From WTGU01 sp965200925 (GTDB lineage Bacteria; Pseudomonadota; Alphaproteobacteria; UBA828): 64,000 nucleotides of DNA. A program made the position numbers and the translations under genes. Below, in pieces: positions 25,846 through 36,700 of the stretch (positions are counted from its first letter, which is position 1; every line of letters begins with the position of its first letter). Under the pieces are notes generated by a model. The model saw only the letters and a program-made list of their open reading frames with translations. It was not told where the DNA came from and did no database searches. Location of the stretch: NCBI GenBank assembly GCA_965200925.1, contig OZ241738.1, positions 1,364,001 through 1,428,000 on the forward strand, given 5' to 3'.

Positions 25846-27855
25846 CTAGCGCCTCTCGTAGCCCATCTGGAAGATATCGAAGAACAATGCCTTCGGCACC
25901 CGAGAGGGTGATTGAAGAACTGGATTAACATCATGCTTCTTGTAAAGCACACGAAGATCAGCAAGATCGACAGGCTGGTTGAAGAGGTAAGTATGGGAAA
26001 ATCGAAGAACCATAATGTCCCGAACTTCCGTGCCTTGACACATGTCATCGATGTCAGCCCATGCGAGGACACCCATGTGTCGATGTTTGCGGAATATTTC
26101 CTTTGGAGATCCGCACTCGACAGCATCGAGGTACGAAACTGCCACAACGCGACCGGCACGGCCACTGACATACCATAGAATTCGGGCAGGGGATTTAAGC
26201 ATGAGGTGGTGGCTCTTGCGACGATAATAAACATTGGACCACCGTAAAAGAACCCTGCGCTCGGCACCGAACATATCGTCCTTCGCCAAATTTGTATCGT
26301 ACAAATCCCGGGCGTATCCTGGCTTGATTGGGATCATGAAACAATCCAACGAGCTCTCCTTCAATACAACGGGAGAACACTTCCTCTCAATCTCTTGGGG
26401 GTTGGATTCTCCATACCCAATGTCGTCCGCCATTCTTTCCAGGGATTTATGTGACATCACCTTCGGCGGACAAAGACGCACGAAACCGTCGGGAGTCTCT
26501 GCAAAACCCAAATCTTGCAAGTCATTGGCAGCATCGGATGCGACACCATGAGGTAAAATGAGAATTTTATCGACACAATGGAGAATTGCATCATGAAGAA
26601 TGCTGGAAATTAAGAATCTTGTGAACAGTTGATGCTCCGAGCCGCATGAAGCCCTGCACAAATTGACGACAACCTGATCTGATTCAGGTATAACACGCAT
26701 GGCTCGAATAGCAACCAGTTCGTCTCGCAACCATACACTGTCCGTTTGCCACAGATTCGGTTGAGCGAGGCTTTCGTCGAGTGGTTTTTGAAAACGATGT
26801 TTCTTCTCTGAAGGAGCCAGAAAGCGGCCAATTTCCATATTTACAAAGTCATTGTGATCGAATTTCTTCCATACTAGATCTAATCCAGACAATGGCGTGG
26901 GAATGTATGACTCTGGCTCCGCGATTTCATCAATTTGCACAATAATTTGAACAGGAGACAGAACGCGGACGCCAGTGATGTTCTGGATCTTATCGGCTTT
27001 CCGAAGAAGTCCCTGATCCATGGTAAGAAAAATATTAACATCCGATGCCGCAGTCTTCGCCAATTGTTTGATGTCCGATCTCTGGCTTTCGGTTTTCGCC
27101 GGAAGAATGTGTTCAAGACCGGATACAAATTCGTTCATTTTTGCGCGATCATAGTCTGCGCGCGGAAAGGAATGCGCGTTACGGCGCGAAATTTCACGTT
27201 GTTTATCTGAACCGCTTCGATCAATCTCGACGAATATTTCGTCCGTAACGTACAACTGGAGCAAATCATCAAGGAAGTCAGCTTGAAGCCCCTTAGAAAT
27301 CATCGTTTGATCATCATCGGATTCATGAAGGTGGAAGAAAATCTGTGCGTCAATCACAGCGTTAACTTTTTGATCTGAAACAGCTCTATGAAAGAGATCC
27401 AGTTCTCCTCGGCCCTCAATCACAAAGCACCACAGTGTCAGCCGTTTCCCGGGCGTCCTTGCCGGTTTTTCACTTAACGGAATAAAACCGAGTTTTGGCC
27501 ACATACAATGGGCTGGATAATCGCGACGACAACTCAACCTGATGACGCCGATATCATGGTTTCTGGCTACAAGTATGAGTTGGTCAACGAGAGCACGGGC
27601 GTGCCCGGTTCCTCTAGCTTCGTCGTCAACGCAAAGATGGATTATGCGTATATGAGATTTATGGCGCGCGAATAACAGATACGCAACGAGGCGGTTATCC
27701 TGGTTCTTCAATCCAAGACCGCCACCCGAGTCAAGGTAGTGTGAAAGGGCTCCCTTAGCGAGGAAACCGAGTGTCTCAATGTTACGTTCTCTCAATGCAT
27801 CGACAGAGTTCAAGTCGGCATCTGTAAGAGTCACAACGGATGGCGCAGGTTTCAT
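25846..27855 (-). CDS. Multidomain GNAT-PIN protein
   Basis: A 669-residue protein of unusual layout. Residues 1-150 form a GNAT acetyltransferase (RGTGHARAL as the acetyl-CoA loop at 81-89, KLGFIPL near 121). Residues about 164-330 form a PIN domain (AVIDAQIFFHLHES with Asp169, later NIFLTMDQGLL). The next part may contain a second, degenerate GNAT-like fold (FTRFLISSILHDAILHCVDKI, then LGFAETPDGFVRL). The last 150 residues look PUA-like (ARILWYVSG...VAVSYLD). The ATG at 27855 fits the domain start; the longer frame has no clear ribosome site. It pairs with the ASCH gene. Together they look like an acetylation- and RNA-directed toxin or regulatory module of markedly lower GC than the chromosome. 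Confidence 0.78.
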   Translation of the reverse strand: MKPAPSVVTLTDADLNSVDALRERNIETLGFLAKGALSHYLDSGGGLGLKNQDNRLVAYLLFARHKSHIRIIHLCVDDEARGTGHARALVDQLILVARNHDIGVIRLSCRRDYPAHCMWPKLGFIPLSEKPARTPGKRLTLWCFVIEGRGELDLFHRAVSDQKVNAVIDAQIFFHLHESDDDQTMISKGLQADFLDDLLQLYVTDEIFVEIDRSGSDKQREISRRNAHSFPRADYDRAKMNEFVSGLEHILPAKTESQRSDIKQLAKTAASDVNIFLTMDQGLLRKADKIQNITGVRVLSPVQIIVQIDEIAEPESYIPTPLSGLDLVWKKFDHNDFVNMEIGRFLAPSEKKHRFQKPLDESLAQPNLWQTDSVWLRDELVAIRAMRVIPESDQVVVNLCRASCGSEHQLFTRFLISSILHDAILHCVDKILILPHGVASDAANDLQDLGFAETPDGFVRLCPPKVMSHKSLERMADDIGYGESNPQEIERKCSPVVLKESSLDCFMIPIKPGYARDLYDTNLAKDDMFGAERRVLLRWSNVYYRRKSHHLMLKSPARILWYVSGRAGRVVAVSYLDAVECGSPKEIFRKHRHMGVLAWADIDDMCQGTEVRDIMVLRFSHTYLFNQPVDLADLRVLYKKHDVNPVLQSPSRVPKALFFDIFQMGYERR

Positions 27856-27899
27856 GGCTGTCCCGACTCCAATACCAACCCGTGCATGCTTGTGCGTCG

Positions 27900-28115
27900 T
27901 CACGCGGCATCCACCTCCACTTGCGCTATGTCGCATTGCGGCGGCGGCACCGGCAATCCTTCCGACCGCAGCCCTTCGATGTGGAATATCACCGCTTCCT
28001 CGATCAAACGTAGCGTTTGCTCCCGATCCTCGCCAACCGCGATGCAGCCGGGCAGATCGGGAACGAACGCCCCGTAGCTCGACTCGCCCTTCTCCACAAT
28101 CACCGTATACTTCAT
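27900..28115 (-). CDS. hicB: HicB-type antitoxin
   Basis: A 71-residue protein with the partial RNase H-like fold of HicB: MKYTVIVEKGESSYGAFVPDLPGCIAVGE, then a helix with EEAVIFHIEGL. It lacks a separate C-terminal DNA-binding domain, as in the short HicB class. Its start overlaps the hicA stop by 4 bp. HicB binds and blocks the HicA RNA toxin. Confidence 0.93.
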   Translation of the reverse strand: MKYTVIVEKGESSYGAFVPDLPGCIAVGEDREQTLRLIEEAVIFHIEGLRSEGLPVPPPQCDIAQVEVDAA

Positions 28116-28315
28116 GGGGTTCTCCCCGGCTGTTTCAGACCCGCCTGCTTGAGCACGCTGTTCAAAGTGCCCGGCGGCACATCGATGCCCGCTTTGCCCG
28201 ACACCGTGACCGTTCCCGGCTTGAGGGGGTGCGTGAACTGCCGATGGCTACCTCGCGTTCTCACTTGCGTCCAGCCATCATGTTCGATCATCCTGATCAA
28301 CTCGCGAACCTTCAT
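28112..28315 (-). CDS. hicA: HicA-type mRNA interferase toxin
   Basis: A 67-residue HicA protein: MKVRELIRMIEHDGWTQV, then RGSHRQFTHP with the catalytic His24, and GKAGIDVPPGTLNSVLKQAG. The fold is the double-stranded RNA-binding-like domain that cleaves mRNA. The frame stays open 86 codons upstream, but that stretch is Arg-rich shadow. The toxin-first order with a 4-bp overlap to hicB is typical. Confidence 0.93.
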   Translation of the reverse strand: MKVRELIRMIEHDGWTQVRTRGSHRQFTHPLKPGTVTVSGKAGIDVPPGTLNSVLKQAGLKQPGRTP

Positions 28316-28739
28316 CGCCCCCGCGCACCAACACCGCCAACCCCTGTGGCGACCTGCGGATATCTCGCGAGGGCTTCGGAAAGACGGGCGCCACCCATGC
28401 TCAACGCTCCGCTGGTCGGCAGCGCGGCCCGCAGATACCGCTTGCTGCTCTTCCGCTGCGACGACGCCCACCGCCCGCCGACCAAGCCGCCTCGAGCCGG
28501 CCCCGTCACGCCGCGCATCATCCCGCCACCCTGGTGGCCTCTCCTTCGAATTGCGCCGGGCGCCCCGTTCCATCCATCCCGCACGCTCCCGGCCGCTGTC
28601 GGCGGCAGAGACTACACCGAATGCGATCTTGAGTCATATGAGACACAGCCCGTCGGGGCAGTCGGTATCCGGTCTTGCCGTTGCCTCGGAGCCGCTGGGG
28701 GCAGGGGGCCGGAGCGCAGCGAAGGAGTCGCAAAGCGGT
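28316..28739. other. Gene-free stretch between hicAB and an IS relic
   Basis: No credible coding frame. It contains the presumed hicAB promoter. The last 100 bp may include unrecognisable 5' parts of the transposase relic that follows. Confidence 0.4.
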
Positions 28740-29190
28740 TTTCGCAGCCACCCGCTTGGTCGTGACGGCCGAAGAGCGGCATCTCGTCGGTGGAACTGGG
28801 ACGCCGGCTGGGGGTCAGGCAGGCAACGGCCTGGGCCATGAAGCAGAAGATCATGGCGGTGATGGCCCGGCGCGAGGGGGATCAAGCCGCTGTCGGGCCG
28901 GGTGGAGATGGACGACATCTATCTCTGCGGCGTGCGTTGGGGCGGCAAGCGGGGCCGGGGTGCACCCGTCAAGACGCGCCGTTCGTGGCTGCGGTCTCGA
29001 CCAGCCCCCAGGGCCGAACGCGCAAGGTCGATCTGGCCCCGGTCAAGGGCTTCCGCAAGCGCGAGATCGCCCGCTTCGCCAAGCGCCACTTCGAGGCCGG
29101 AACCAGGACAATCACCGCTGGGCTCAACTGCTGGACCGTGTTCGACCGGACCGGTGATGCGCCACGCGCTCCTCAAGAGGGGTGAGCACC
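28740..29190 (+). pseudogene. Decayed IS1595-family (ISXO2-like) transposase
   Basis: Pieces of an IS1595-type transposase appear in alternating plus-strand frames. They are GISSVELGRRLGVRQATAW and KQKIMAVMARREGD (about 28780-28885), VEMDDIYLCGVRWGGKRGRG in the next frame (about 28905-28965), then PFVAAVSTSPQGRTRKVDL and GFRKREIARFAKRHFEAGT back in the first frame (about 28978-29107). At least two frameshifts and missing ends make it inactive. No terminal inverted repeats were identified. It attests past transposition in this toxin-rich region. Confidence 0.8.
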
Positions 29191-29276
29191 CGCTTGATCG
29201 TCGCAGTCTTCCGTCCGCTGTCTTTCAGCCCGAGGTGGGCGGCTTTTTCCCTTTCTGTAGCTGAAGATTCAATCCA

Positions 29277-29825
29277 TCACCGCCGATCACCGTAACTCTC
29301 ATCGTAAACCGCAACGATAGCCACGAACACTCGCTCAAGCACACCGGTGTGAAAAGTTTTTCCCTGACTTTCCTCGCGGCTATGCCTTTCGTGCAGATAT
29401 CTCCAATCCATAAATGCATCTCTATGGTATTCTAAAATATCGTTCACAGTCATACAGTCAGGCAATATGTCCAGTTTCAAGGCTTTGACAAGGCGAGGAG
29501 GGTAAGGAATCGGCACCTTTTTCTCAATTGCATCGCGTAATTCCTTGTCCAATTTCTTGTATATTCGCGCCAGATCATGCGTCTTTTCACGCTTTTCATA
29601 TCCCCCGCGATATAGAAGTGCTTTCAGTGCTAATTCCGTTGCAAACGCCAATAGGACCGGAACTGCGACAAATGCGCCCTCGAACAGTAATACGTCCGAT
29701 TTGGCATCGTAGTATCCATTTTCATTGACTTTCTTGACAAAGCGATGCAATGATCTCGCGGTTCGAATCATCTCATTGGTCTCAGCGGCAACAACCGGGC
29801 CATCGGGTGTCTTGGGCTGTGTCAT
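29277..29825 (-). CDS. HEPN-like protein
   Basis: A 182-residue, mostly helical protein with a pattern recalling HEPN/AbiV-type domains: LLAFATELALKALLY (residues 58-72) followed by KTHDLARIYKKL (81-92). A C-terminal helix carries RYLHERHSRE, which could provide an R-x4-6-H-type RNase motif (RYLHERH). The ATG at 29825 fits the start of natural composition. It stands alone, without an obvious antitoxin, and is AT-richer than its neighbours. A role in abortive defence is possible; the family match is by pattern only. Confidence 0.6.
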   Translation of the reverse strand: MTQPKTPDGPVVAAETNEMIRTARSLHRFVKKVNENGYYDAKSDVLLFEGAFVAVPVLLAFATELALKALLYRGGYEKREKTHDLARIYKKLDKELRDAIEKKVPIPYPPRLVKALKLDILPDCMTVNDILEYHRDAFMDWRYLHERHSREESQGKTFHTGVLERVFVAIVAVYDESYGDRR

Positions 29826-30088
29826 GGAAAATGTCTGACCTACCGCGTTGCGACCAAGTTGTACTCGCGGACGAGTAGAGCGGCTGGAAGGCTCCATTCG
29901 CTCGACAGAGCCCGGATCATCGACAGTGTGAGCGGGAGGCCGGCGACCAAGCACTTCCGAAGCGTGAGGCCCAATGCCGCGAGGCCTTTACTGCCACAAG
30001 CCTCGGGCTCCCACGAAGGGCATAAACCCGACCCGGTGCACATAGCCGAAACGAACGACGAGGCGGTACCCACTCCCGGAGACTGTCA

Positions 30089-30367
30089 TCATGCTGGATC
30101 GAAACTGATCCGAAGACGGGTGCCGGTGGCGCGCGCGATCTTTTCGAGGGTTCTGGCCGAGGGATAGGTGCGGCCGCTCTCGAGCCGGGCCACGACCGAT
30201 TGCGTCGTCTTCATCCGTTCCGCGAGCTCGGCTTGCGTGAGCTTGGCGCGTGTGCGGGCCTCGATGAGAGAGCGAGAGAGATCGAACTCCGGGCCAAGCC
30301 GGTCATAAGCCGCACGATAATCCGGATCACGGCTCCATTCCTCATGCAGATCGGTCACTTTGCTCAT
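30089..30367 (-). CDS. XRE-family antitoxin (HigA-like)
   Basis: A 92-residue protein with an N-terminal extension and a C-terminal XRE helix-turn-helix (KLTQAELAERMKTTQSVVARLESG). This is the HigA-type layout in which the antitoxin binds its own promoter. It is preceded, with a 4-bp overlap, by the remains of a RelE/HigB toxin gene. The antitoxin frame is intact, so it may still repress the promoter at about 30570-30600 although its toxin is dead. Confidence 0.88.
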   Translation of the reverse strand: MSKVTDLHEEWSRDPDYRAAYDRLGPEFDLSRSLIEARTRAKLTQAELAERMKTTQSVVARLESGRTYPSARTLEKIARATGTRLRISFDPA

Positions 30368-30559
30368 CCCGTCACCTCCCCGGCGCGTCGCAGCGCCAAA
30401 TCAATCTCCCGGCGGGGTGTCTTCGGGGTCTTCTTGAGGAACACCCACACCACCACGACCCGCCTCTCCCCGGCCGTAACGTAGAGCGCCCGCGATATCC
30501 CGTCCCGACCGCTCATACGCATTCATGTCGACGGACAGTGCTCCAAGCTCCCTGTCCAC
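30364..30559 (-). pseudogene. Internally deleted RelE/HigB-type toxin
   Basis: The C-terminal third is well preserved in one frame: SGRDGISRALYVTAGERR, VVVVWVFLKKTPKTPRREID and LALRRAGEVTG, the classic end of Gp49/HigB toxins. The first 15 residues (VDRELGALSVDMNAYE) are in another frame and run straight into it. The whole frame is only about 65 codons against about 100-115 in the family. The middle, which carries the RNA-contacting strands, is therefore missing and the frame is broken. Confidence 0.75.
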
Positions 30560-30570
30560 CGTCGCTCCCT

Positions 30571-30590
30571 TATAGCATCTTTGCTATGAT
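30571..30590 (-). promoter_or_regulatory. Candidate operator/promoter of the HigBA-like locus
   Basis: An inverted repeat (TAGCA...TGCTA within TATAGCATCTTTGCTATGAT) lies just before the broken toxin start. On the minus strand it overlaps a GCTATAAG box that could serve as a -10 element. Its position and symmetry fit the autoregulatory site of a HigA-type antitoxin. Confidence 0.5.
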
Positions 30591-30799
30591 AACGACAGCG
30601 GTGACGATGCACAAACGAGACTGGCGCGCGCCCGGATGCGCCGCGGTCGGGGCCGGGTTTGGGGGCGGCGTCTGTGCGGGTATATTGACCCGATGAGCCG
30701 GACGGCCGAGCACTTGCGGACGAGGCGCCTGCTTTCCGCCGGGGGCGTGAAGGCGGCGCTTTGCGGTCTCCCCGCGCGCGCGAGGGCGTCCGCGGCTGA

Positions 30800-33700
30800 C
30801 GCCGGGGCCGGGCCGCGGGCGCGGCCGCCCGCATTCTTGAGCCCCCCCCCCCCCCCCCGCGACGCAGCTGCCGCGGGCGGGCGGTTCGAACGCTCCGCAG
30901 GCTCGCGCTCGCGCTGCCGGTCGCGGCGCTCCTCCTCGCCCCGGGCGCGGCGGGCGCGCAGAGCGCCGGGGTCTCTCTTAGCGCCACCGCCCTCTCCCTG
31001 ACCGAGGGCGGCACGGCCGCCTACACCGTCGTCCTCGACACCGCCCCGGCCTCCTCCTGCACCGTGCAGGTGCAGGCCCGGAGCAACAACGCCGACGTCA
31101 CCGTCGACGGCGGCGACGCCCCGCTCGCCCGGACCCTCTCCTTCACCTCGTCCACCTGGAGCACCGCCCAGACCGTCACCGTCTCCGGCCTGCATGACGG
31201 CGACGGGGCCAACGATGGCGCCGTCATCCGCCACTCCATCCCCGCCGCCGGCGCCTGCTACGCCAGCGGCTACTACACCCAGAGCGAGGGCACCAACACC
31301 AGCCCGCTCTCCATCGCCTCGGTCGCCGTGCTCGTGGACGACGACGAGAGCGCCGACAGCGTCACCGCCGCCATCACCTCCACTCCCGCCAACGGCACGC
31401 ACTACGTCGCCGGCGAGACCATCACCACGCGCCTGAGCGGCTTCCCCGGCCTCCGCGGCGTCGCGGGCGGCCTGTGGGGGGACGCCCGGATGCGGCTCAC
31501 CGTCGGCGGCGTCGAGCGCCGGGCGCACGTCACCGACGCCTTCCAGGCCAACGTCACGCAGGCGAACTTCGCCTACACCGTGTCGGTGACCGACTTCGAC
31601 GCCGACGGCATCGCCATACCGGCCAACTCCATCGCCGCCGTCGGCTGGTTGAGGGAAGGCGGCTTCATCAACCGCAACCACCGCGCCCTGTCGAGCCAGA
31701 CCGCGCACAAGGTCGTGGGCAGCGCCGCGTCCATCTCCGCCACCAGCCCGGCGTCGCTCACCGAGGCGACACTGAACACCGCCACCGTCTCCGTCGCGCT
31801 CACCGGGGCCACCTTCGGCAGCGGCGTCCTGCCCTCGCACTTCGAGCTGGTGAGCACCATTCCGAACCTCACCGTCTCGCAGGTCTCGGGGGCTGCGAGC
31901 GGCAGCGCCGCCGCCGTCCTGACGCTCTCCTTCACCGGCGACTTCAGCGTCCCGGCCACGCTCGCCGTGCGGGTGAAGGGCGCGGCCCACACCGGCGCGC
32001 GCGACCTCACCACCGGCACGGTGGCCGTGGCGCCCACCGACGAGAAGCCGTCGTGGCCCGCCATCGCGGACATCCACGTGCAGCGGGGCGTGGCCATGAC
32101 GCCGGTCCAGCTCCCGGCCGCGACCGGCGGCAACGGGGCGCTCGACTACAGCCTGAGCGGCACCCTGCCGACGGGGATGAAGTTCGACGCCACCGGCGCG
32201 GACGCGGGCGGCTGCACGGCGGCGGACTTCCCGACCGGCTACGTCGACACCGCCAACCTCGCCGCCGCGCCGCGCGTCCTCTGCGGCACGCCGACCGGCA
32301 GCACCAACCTCAACCTCGTCCCCATCGCCCACGACGCGGACGCGAACCGGGCAACCAGCGACAGCGGCCGGGGGAGCTTCATCGTGTTCACCTACGGCGC
32401 GTCGGTCTCGGCCACCAGCCCCTCGGCGCTGACCGAGGCCAACCTGAACGGGGCCACCGTCACCGTGGCGCTGGAGGACACCACCTTCGCCGCCGGGGTC
32501 ACGAAGTCGAGCTTCGTGCTGGCCGCCAGCCCCGCCATCGCCGGCCTGACCATCGGCAGCATCTCCGGCGGGGCGTCCGGCAGCACCACCGCCACCCTGA
32601 CCCTGGCCTTCACCGGCGGCTTCGATGCGGTCCGCACCCTGGCCGTGCGGGTGAAGGCCGCCGCCCACCAGCGAAGCGGCGACCTCGCGACCGGCACGGT
32701 GAACGTCACGCCGACGCCGGGGATTGCGCTCGGCCGCACCGCCCTCGCCCTGGACGAGGACCCGGCCGCCGGCGGCGGGACCAACGCCCACCGGGGGACC
32801 TACACCCTGGCGCTGTCCGCCGACCCCACGCCCGCCGGCGGCGGCGTCTGCGTCGTCAACGTCGAGGTGGCCAGCAACAACCCCGACGTGACCGTCGACA
32901 CGGACCAGTCGCCCCTGACGAAGCGGCTCGCCTTCGACGGCAGCGACTGGAGCACGGCGCAGACGGTCACGGTGACGGCGGCGGGCGACGCCGATGGGGT
33001 GGACGACGTGGCGACCATCAGCCACCGCCGGGTGGGGGGCGTCTGCGCGGGGGGCTTCTTCGGCAGGCCCACGCTCCCCGCGGTGACGGTGACGGTGAAC
33101 GACGACGAGACGCCGGGCGCGGCCATCGCCTCGCCCAGCATCCTCACCGCCGCGACCCTGAGCGGGGCCGCGGTCACGGTGTCGCTGGACAGGACCACGT
33201 TCGCCAGCGGCGTCGGTGCGGCGAGCTTCGAGCTGGTCACCGTTCCCGCCGTCGCCGGCCTGACCGTCGGCAGCGTCTCCGGCGGGGCGTCCGGCAGCAC
33301 CAGCGCCACGCTCAACCTCTCCTGGAGCGGGACGACGCTGGCGGCGGACGCGAAGCTCAAGGTGCGGGTGCTGGCCGCCGCCCACGCCGGCGACACGAAC
33401 CTCGAGACCGGGGAAATCGACGTGCTCGTGGCGAACACGGCGCCGTCGTTCCCCGTCCCCACGTTGTCGGACAAGCACTTTCCGGTGGGGGCGGCCATCC
33501 GGCCGTTCCAGATCCCGGCGGCGAGCGGCGGCAACGGAGCGCTCTCCTACACGGTCCCAACCCTCATCCGGTTACCGGGTCTGAAGTTCGACGTCACCGG
33601 CACGGACGCCGACGGCTGCCCGGGCACGACGCCGCGCGTCGTCTGCGGCACGCCTACGGTGGCGCGTGCAGCAACACTCCAGTTTCGCGTGCAAGACGCG

Positions 33701-36700
33701 GACTCGGATCGATATTCTACAGACGAAGCAAGTCTTACCGTCGATACCTACATCTACGGCGCGTCGATTTCCTCCACCAGCCCCTCGCCGCTGACCGAGG
33801 CGACCCTGAACACCGCCACCGTCACGGTGTCGCTGGCGAACACCACGTTCGGCGCCGGGGTCACGGCGTCGAGCTTCGAGCTGGTGACGAACGTCCCCAA
33901 CGTCTCCATCTCCGGTGTGTCGGGCGGGGCTTCGGGCAGCACGACGGCGACGCTGACCCTGGCCTTCACCGGCGACTTCTCCACCGATCGGACCCTGGCG
34001 GTGAAGGTCAAGGCCGCCGCCCACGCCCGCAGCGAAGACGTCACCACCGGGGCGTTGACGGTGCCCCCGGCCGGCGTGACGAACACGGCGCCGTCGTTCC
34101 CCGTCTCCACGTTGCCGGACAAGCACTTCCCGGTGGGGGCGCCCATCGAGCCGTTCCAGATCCCGGCGGCCACCGGCGGCAACGGAGCGCTCTCCTACAC
34201 GGTCCCAACCCTCATCCTGCTATCGGGTCTGAAGTTCGACGTCACCGGCACGGACACGGGCGGCTGCACGGCGGCGGACTTCCCCACCGGGTTCACCGAC
34301 ACCGCCAACCTCGCCGCCGCCCCCCGCGTCGTCTGCGGCACGCCTACGGTGGCGCGTGCAGCAACACTCCAGTTTCGCGTGCAAGACGCGGACTCGGATC
34401 GATATTCTACAGACGAAGCAAGTCTTACCGTCGATACCTACATCTACGGCGCGTCGATTTCCTCCACCAGCCCCTCGCCGCTGACCGAGGTCGGCCTGAA
34501 CGGCGCCACCGTCACGGTGTCGCTGGTCTCAACCTCATTCGCCAGCGGCGTCTCCGCCTCGAGCTTCGAGCTGGTGACGGACGTCCCCAACGTCTCCATC
34601 TCGCAGGTCTCCGGCGCAACTTCCGGCAGCACGACGGCGACGCTGACCCTCGCCTTCACCGGAAACATCAGCACCGACCAGACCCTGGCGGTGAAGGTCA
34701 AGGCCGCCGCCCACGCCCGCGGCGGCGACCTCACCAGCGACGCCGTGACCGTGTCCGTGCCGAGCGCGGCCATCGCCTCCACCTTGCCAACCGTCCTCAC
34801 CGCCGCGACCCTGAACGGCGCCGCGGTCACCGTATCCTTGGAGCACACCACGTTCGGCAGCGGCGTCGGCGCCTCCAGCTTCGAGCTGGTCACCAGTCCC
34901 GCCGTCGCCGGCCTGACCGTCGGCAGCGTCTCCGGCGGGGCGTCCGGCAGCGCGAGCGCCACGCTCAACCTGTCATGGAGCGGCTCGACGCTGGCCGAAG
35001 ACGCCAGGCTCAAGGTCCGGGTGCTGGCCGCCGCCCACGCCGGCGACGCCAACCTCGAGACCGCCGAAATCGACGTGTTCGTGACGAACACGGCGCCGTC
35101 GTTCCCCGTCTCCACGTTGCCGGACAAGCACTTCCCGGTGGGGGCGCCCATCGAGCCGTTCCAGATCCCGGCGGCCACCGGCGGCAACGGAGCGCTCTCC
35201 TACACGGTCCCAACCCTCATCCTGTTATCGGGTCTGAAGTTCGACGTCACCGGCACGGACACGGGCGGCTGCACGGCGGCGGACTTCCCCACCGGGTTCA
35301 CCGACACCGCCAACCTCGCCGCCGCCCCCCGCGTCGTCTGCGGCACGCCTACGGTGGCGCGTGCAGCAACACTCCAGTTTCGCGTGCAAGACGCGGACTC
35401 GGATCGATATTCTACAGACGAAGCAAGTCTTACCGTCGATACCTACATCTACGGCGCGTCGATTTCGTCCACCAGCCCTTCGCCGCTGACCGAGGCCAAC
35501 CTGAACACCGCCACGGTCGCCGTGTCGCTGGCGCAGACCACGTTCGCCAGCGGCGTCACGGCGTCGAGCTTCGAGCTGGTGACGGACATTCCCAACGTCT
35601 CCATCTCCAGCGTGTCGGGCGGGGCTTCGGGCAGCACGACCGCCACCCTGACCCTGGCCTTCACCGGCGACTTCGGCACCGACCGGACCCTGGCGGTGAA
35701 GGTCAAGGCCGCCGCCCACGCCCGCAGCGGCGACCTCACCACCGCCACGGTGACCGTGACCTCCACGGACACCGCGCCGGCCTTCGCCCGCGGCTGGCCG
35801 GCCACCGGCTTCCCGAGCGGGGCGCCCATCGTCCCGTTCCAGCTCCCGGCGGCGGCGGGCGGCAACGGGGCCGTCACCTACGCGGCCGCCGGCCTGCCGG
35901 CGGGGCTCAGGTTCGACGCCACCGGCGCGGATGCGGGCGGCTGCACGGCGGCGGACTTCCCGACCGGCTTCACCGACACCGCCAACCTCGCCGCCGCGCC
36001 GCGCGTGGTCTGCGGCACGCCCACCCGCGACGGGGCGAGCATCGTGGTCGTCACCGCCCACGACGCGGACGCGAACCGGGCGGCCACCGACCGCGCCCGG
36101 CTGTCCTTCACCTTCACCGTGGCCGCCCCGGCCGCGGCCCTCGCCTGGAGCCTGCCGCCGGCGCTCACCGAGGCCAGCCTGCACGGGGCCACCCTCGGGG
36201 TGTCGCTCAAGCAGAGCGCCTTCGTTGCCGGGGCCGGGGCGTCGGGCTTCGCGCTGGTCACCACCGTCCCGAACCTCTCCATCGCGCGGGTGTCGGACGT
36301 GGCCGAGGGCGGGACGACGGCGACCCTGACGCTGGCCTTCACCGGCGACTGGCGCGGGGCCGGGCGCCCGCTGGCGGTGCGGGTGCTGGCCGCGGCCCAC
36401 CGGCAGGCCGGGGACCTCACCACCGGGGCGGTCACGGTCCCTCCCGCGCCGGGGCTGGCGCTGGCGCCGGCGACGTCGGCAACGAGCCGGCTGCGGACCA
36501 CGGAGGCGGGGGACACGGCGACCTTCACCGTGCGGCTCGACCGCGCGCCGTCGGGGAACGTGGTGCTCGACGTGACGAGCTCGGACACCGGCGAAGGCAC
36601 GGTGCTGCCGGCGCGGCTGACCTTCACGCCGTCGGACTGGAACACGGCGCAGACGGTGACCCTGACCGGGGTGGACGATTCGCCCACGCCGTCGGACCCC

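Noticed and set aside
28675..29264. Several separate small plus-strand genes after hicAB
   Set aside because: They are pieces of one frameshifted IS1595-type transposase, not independent genes.
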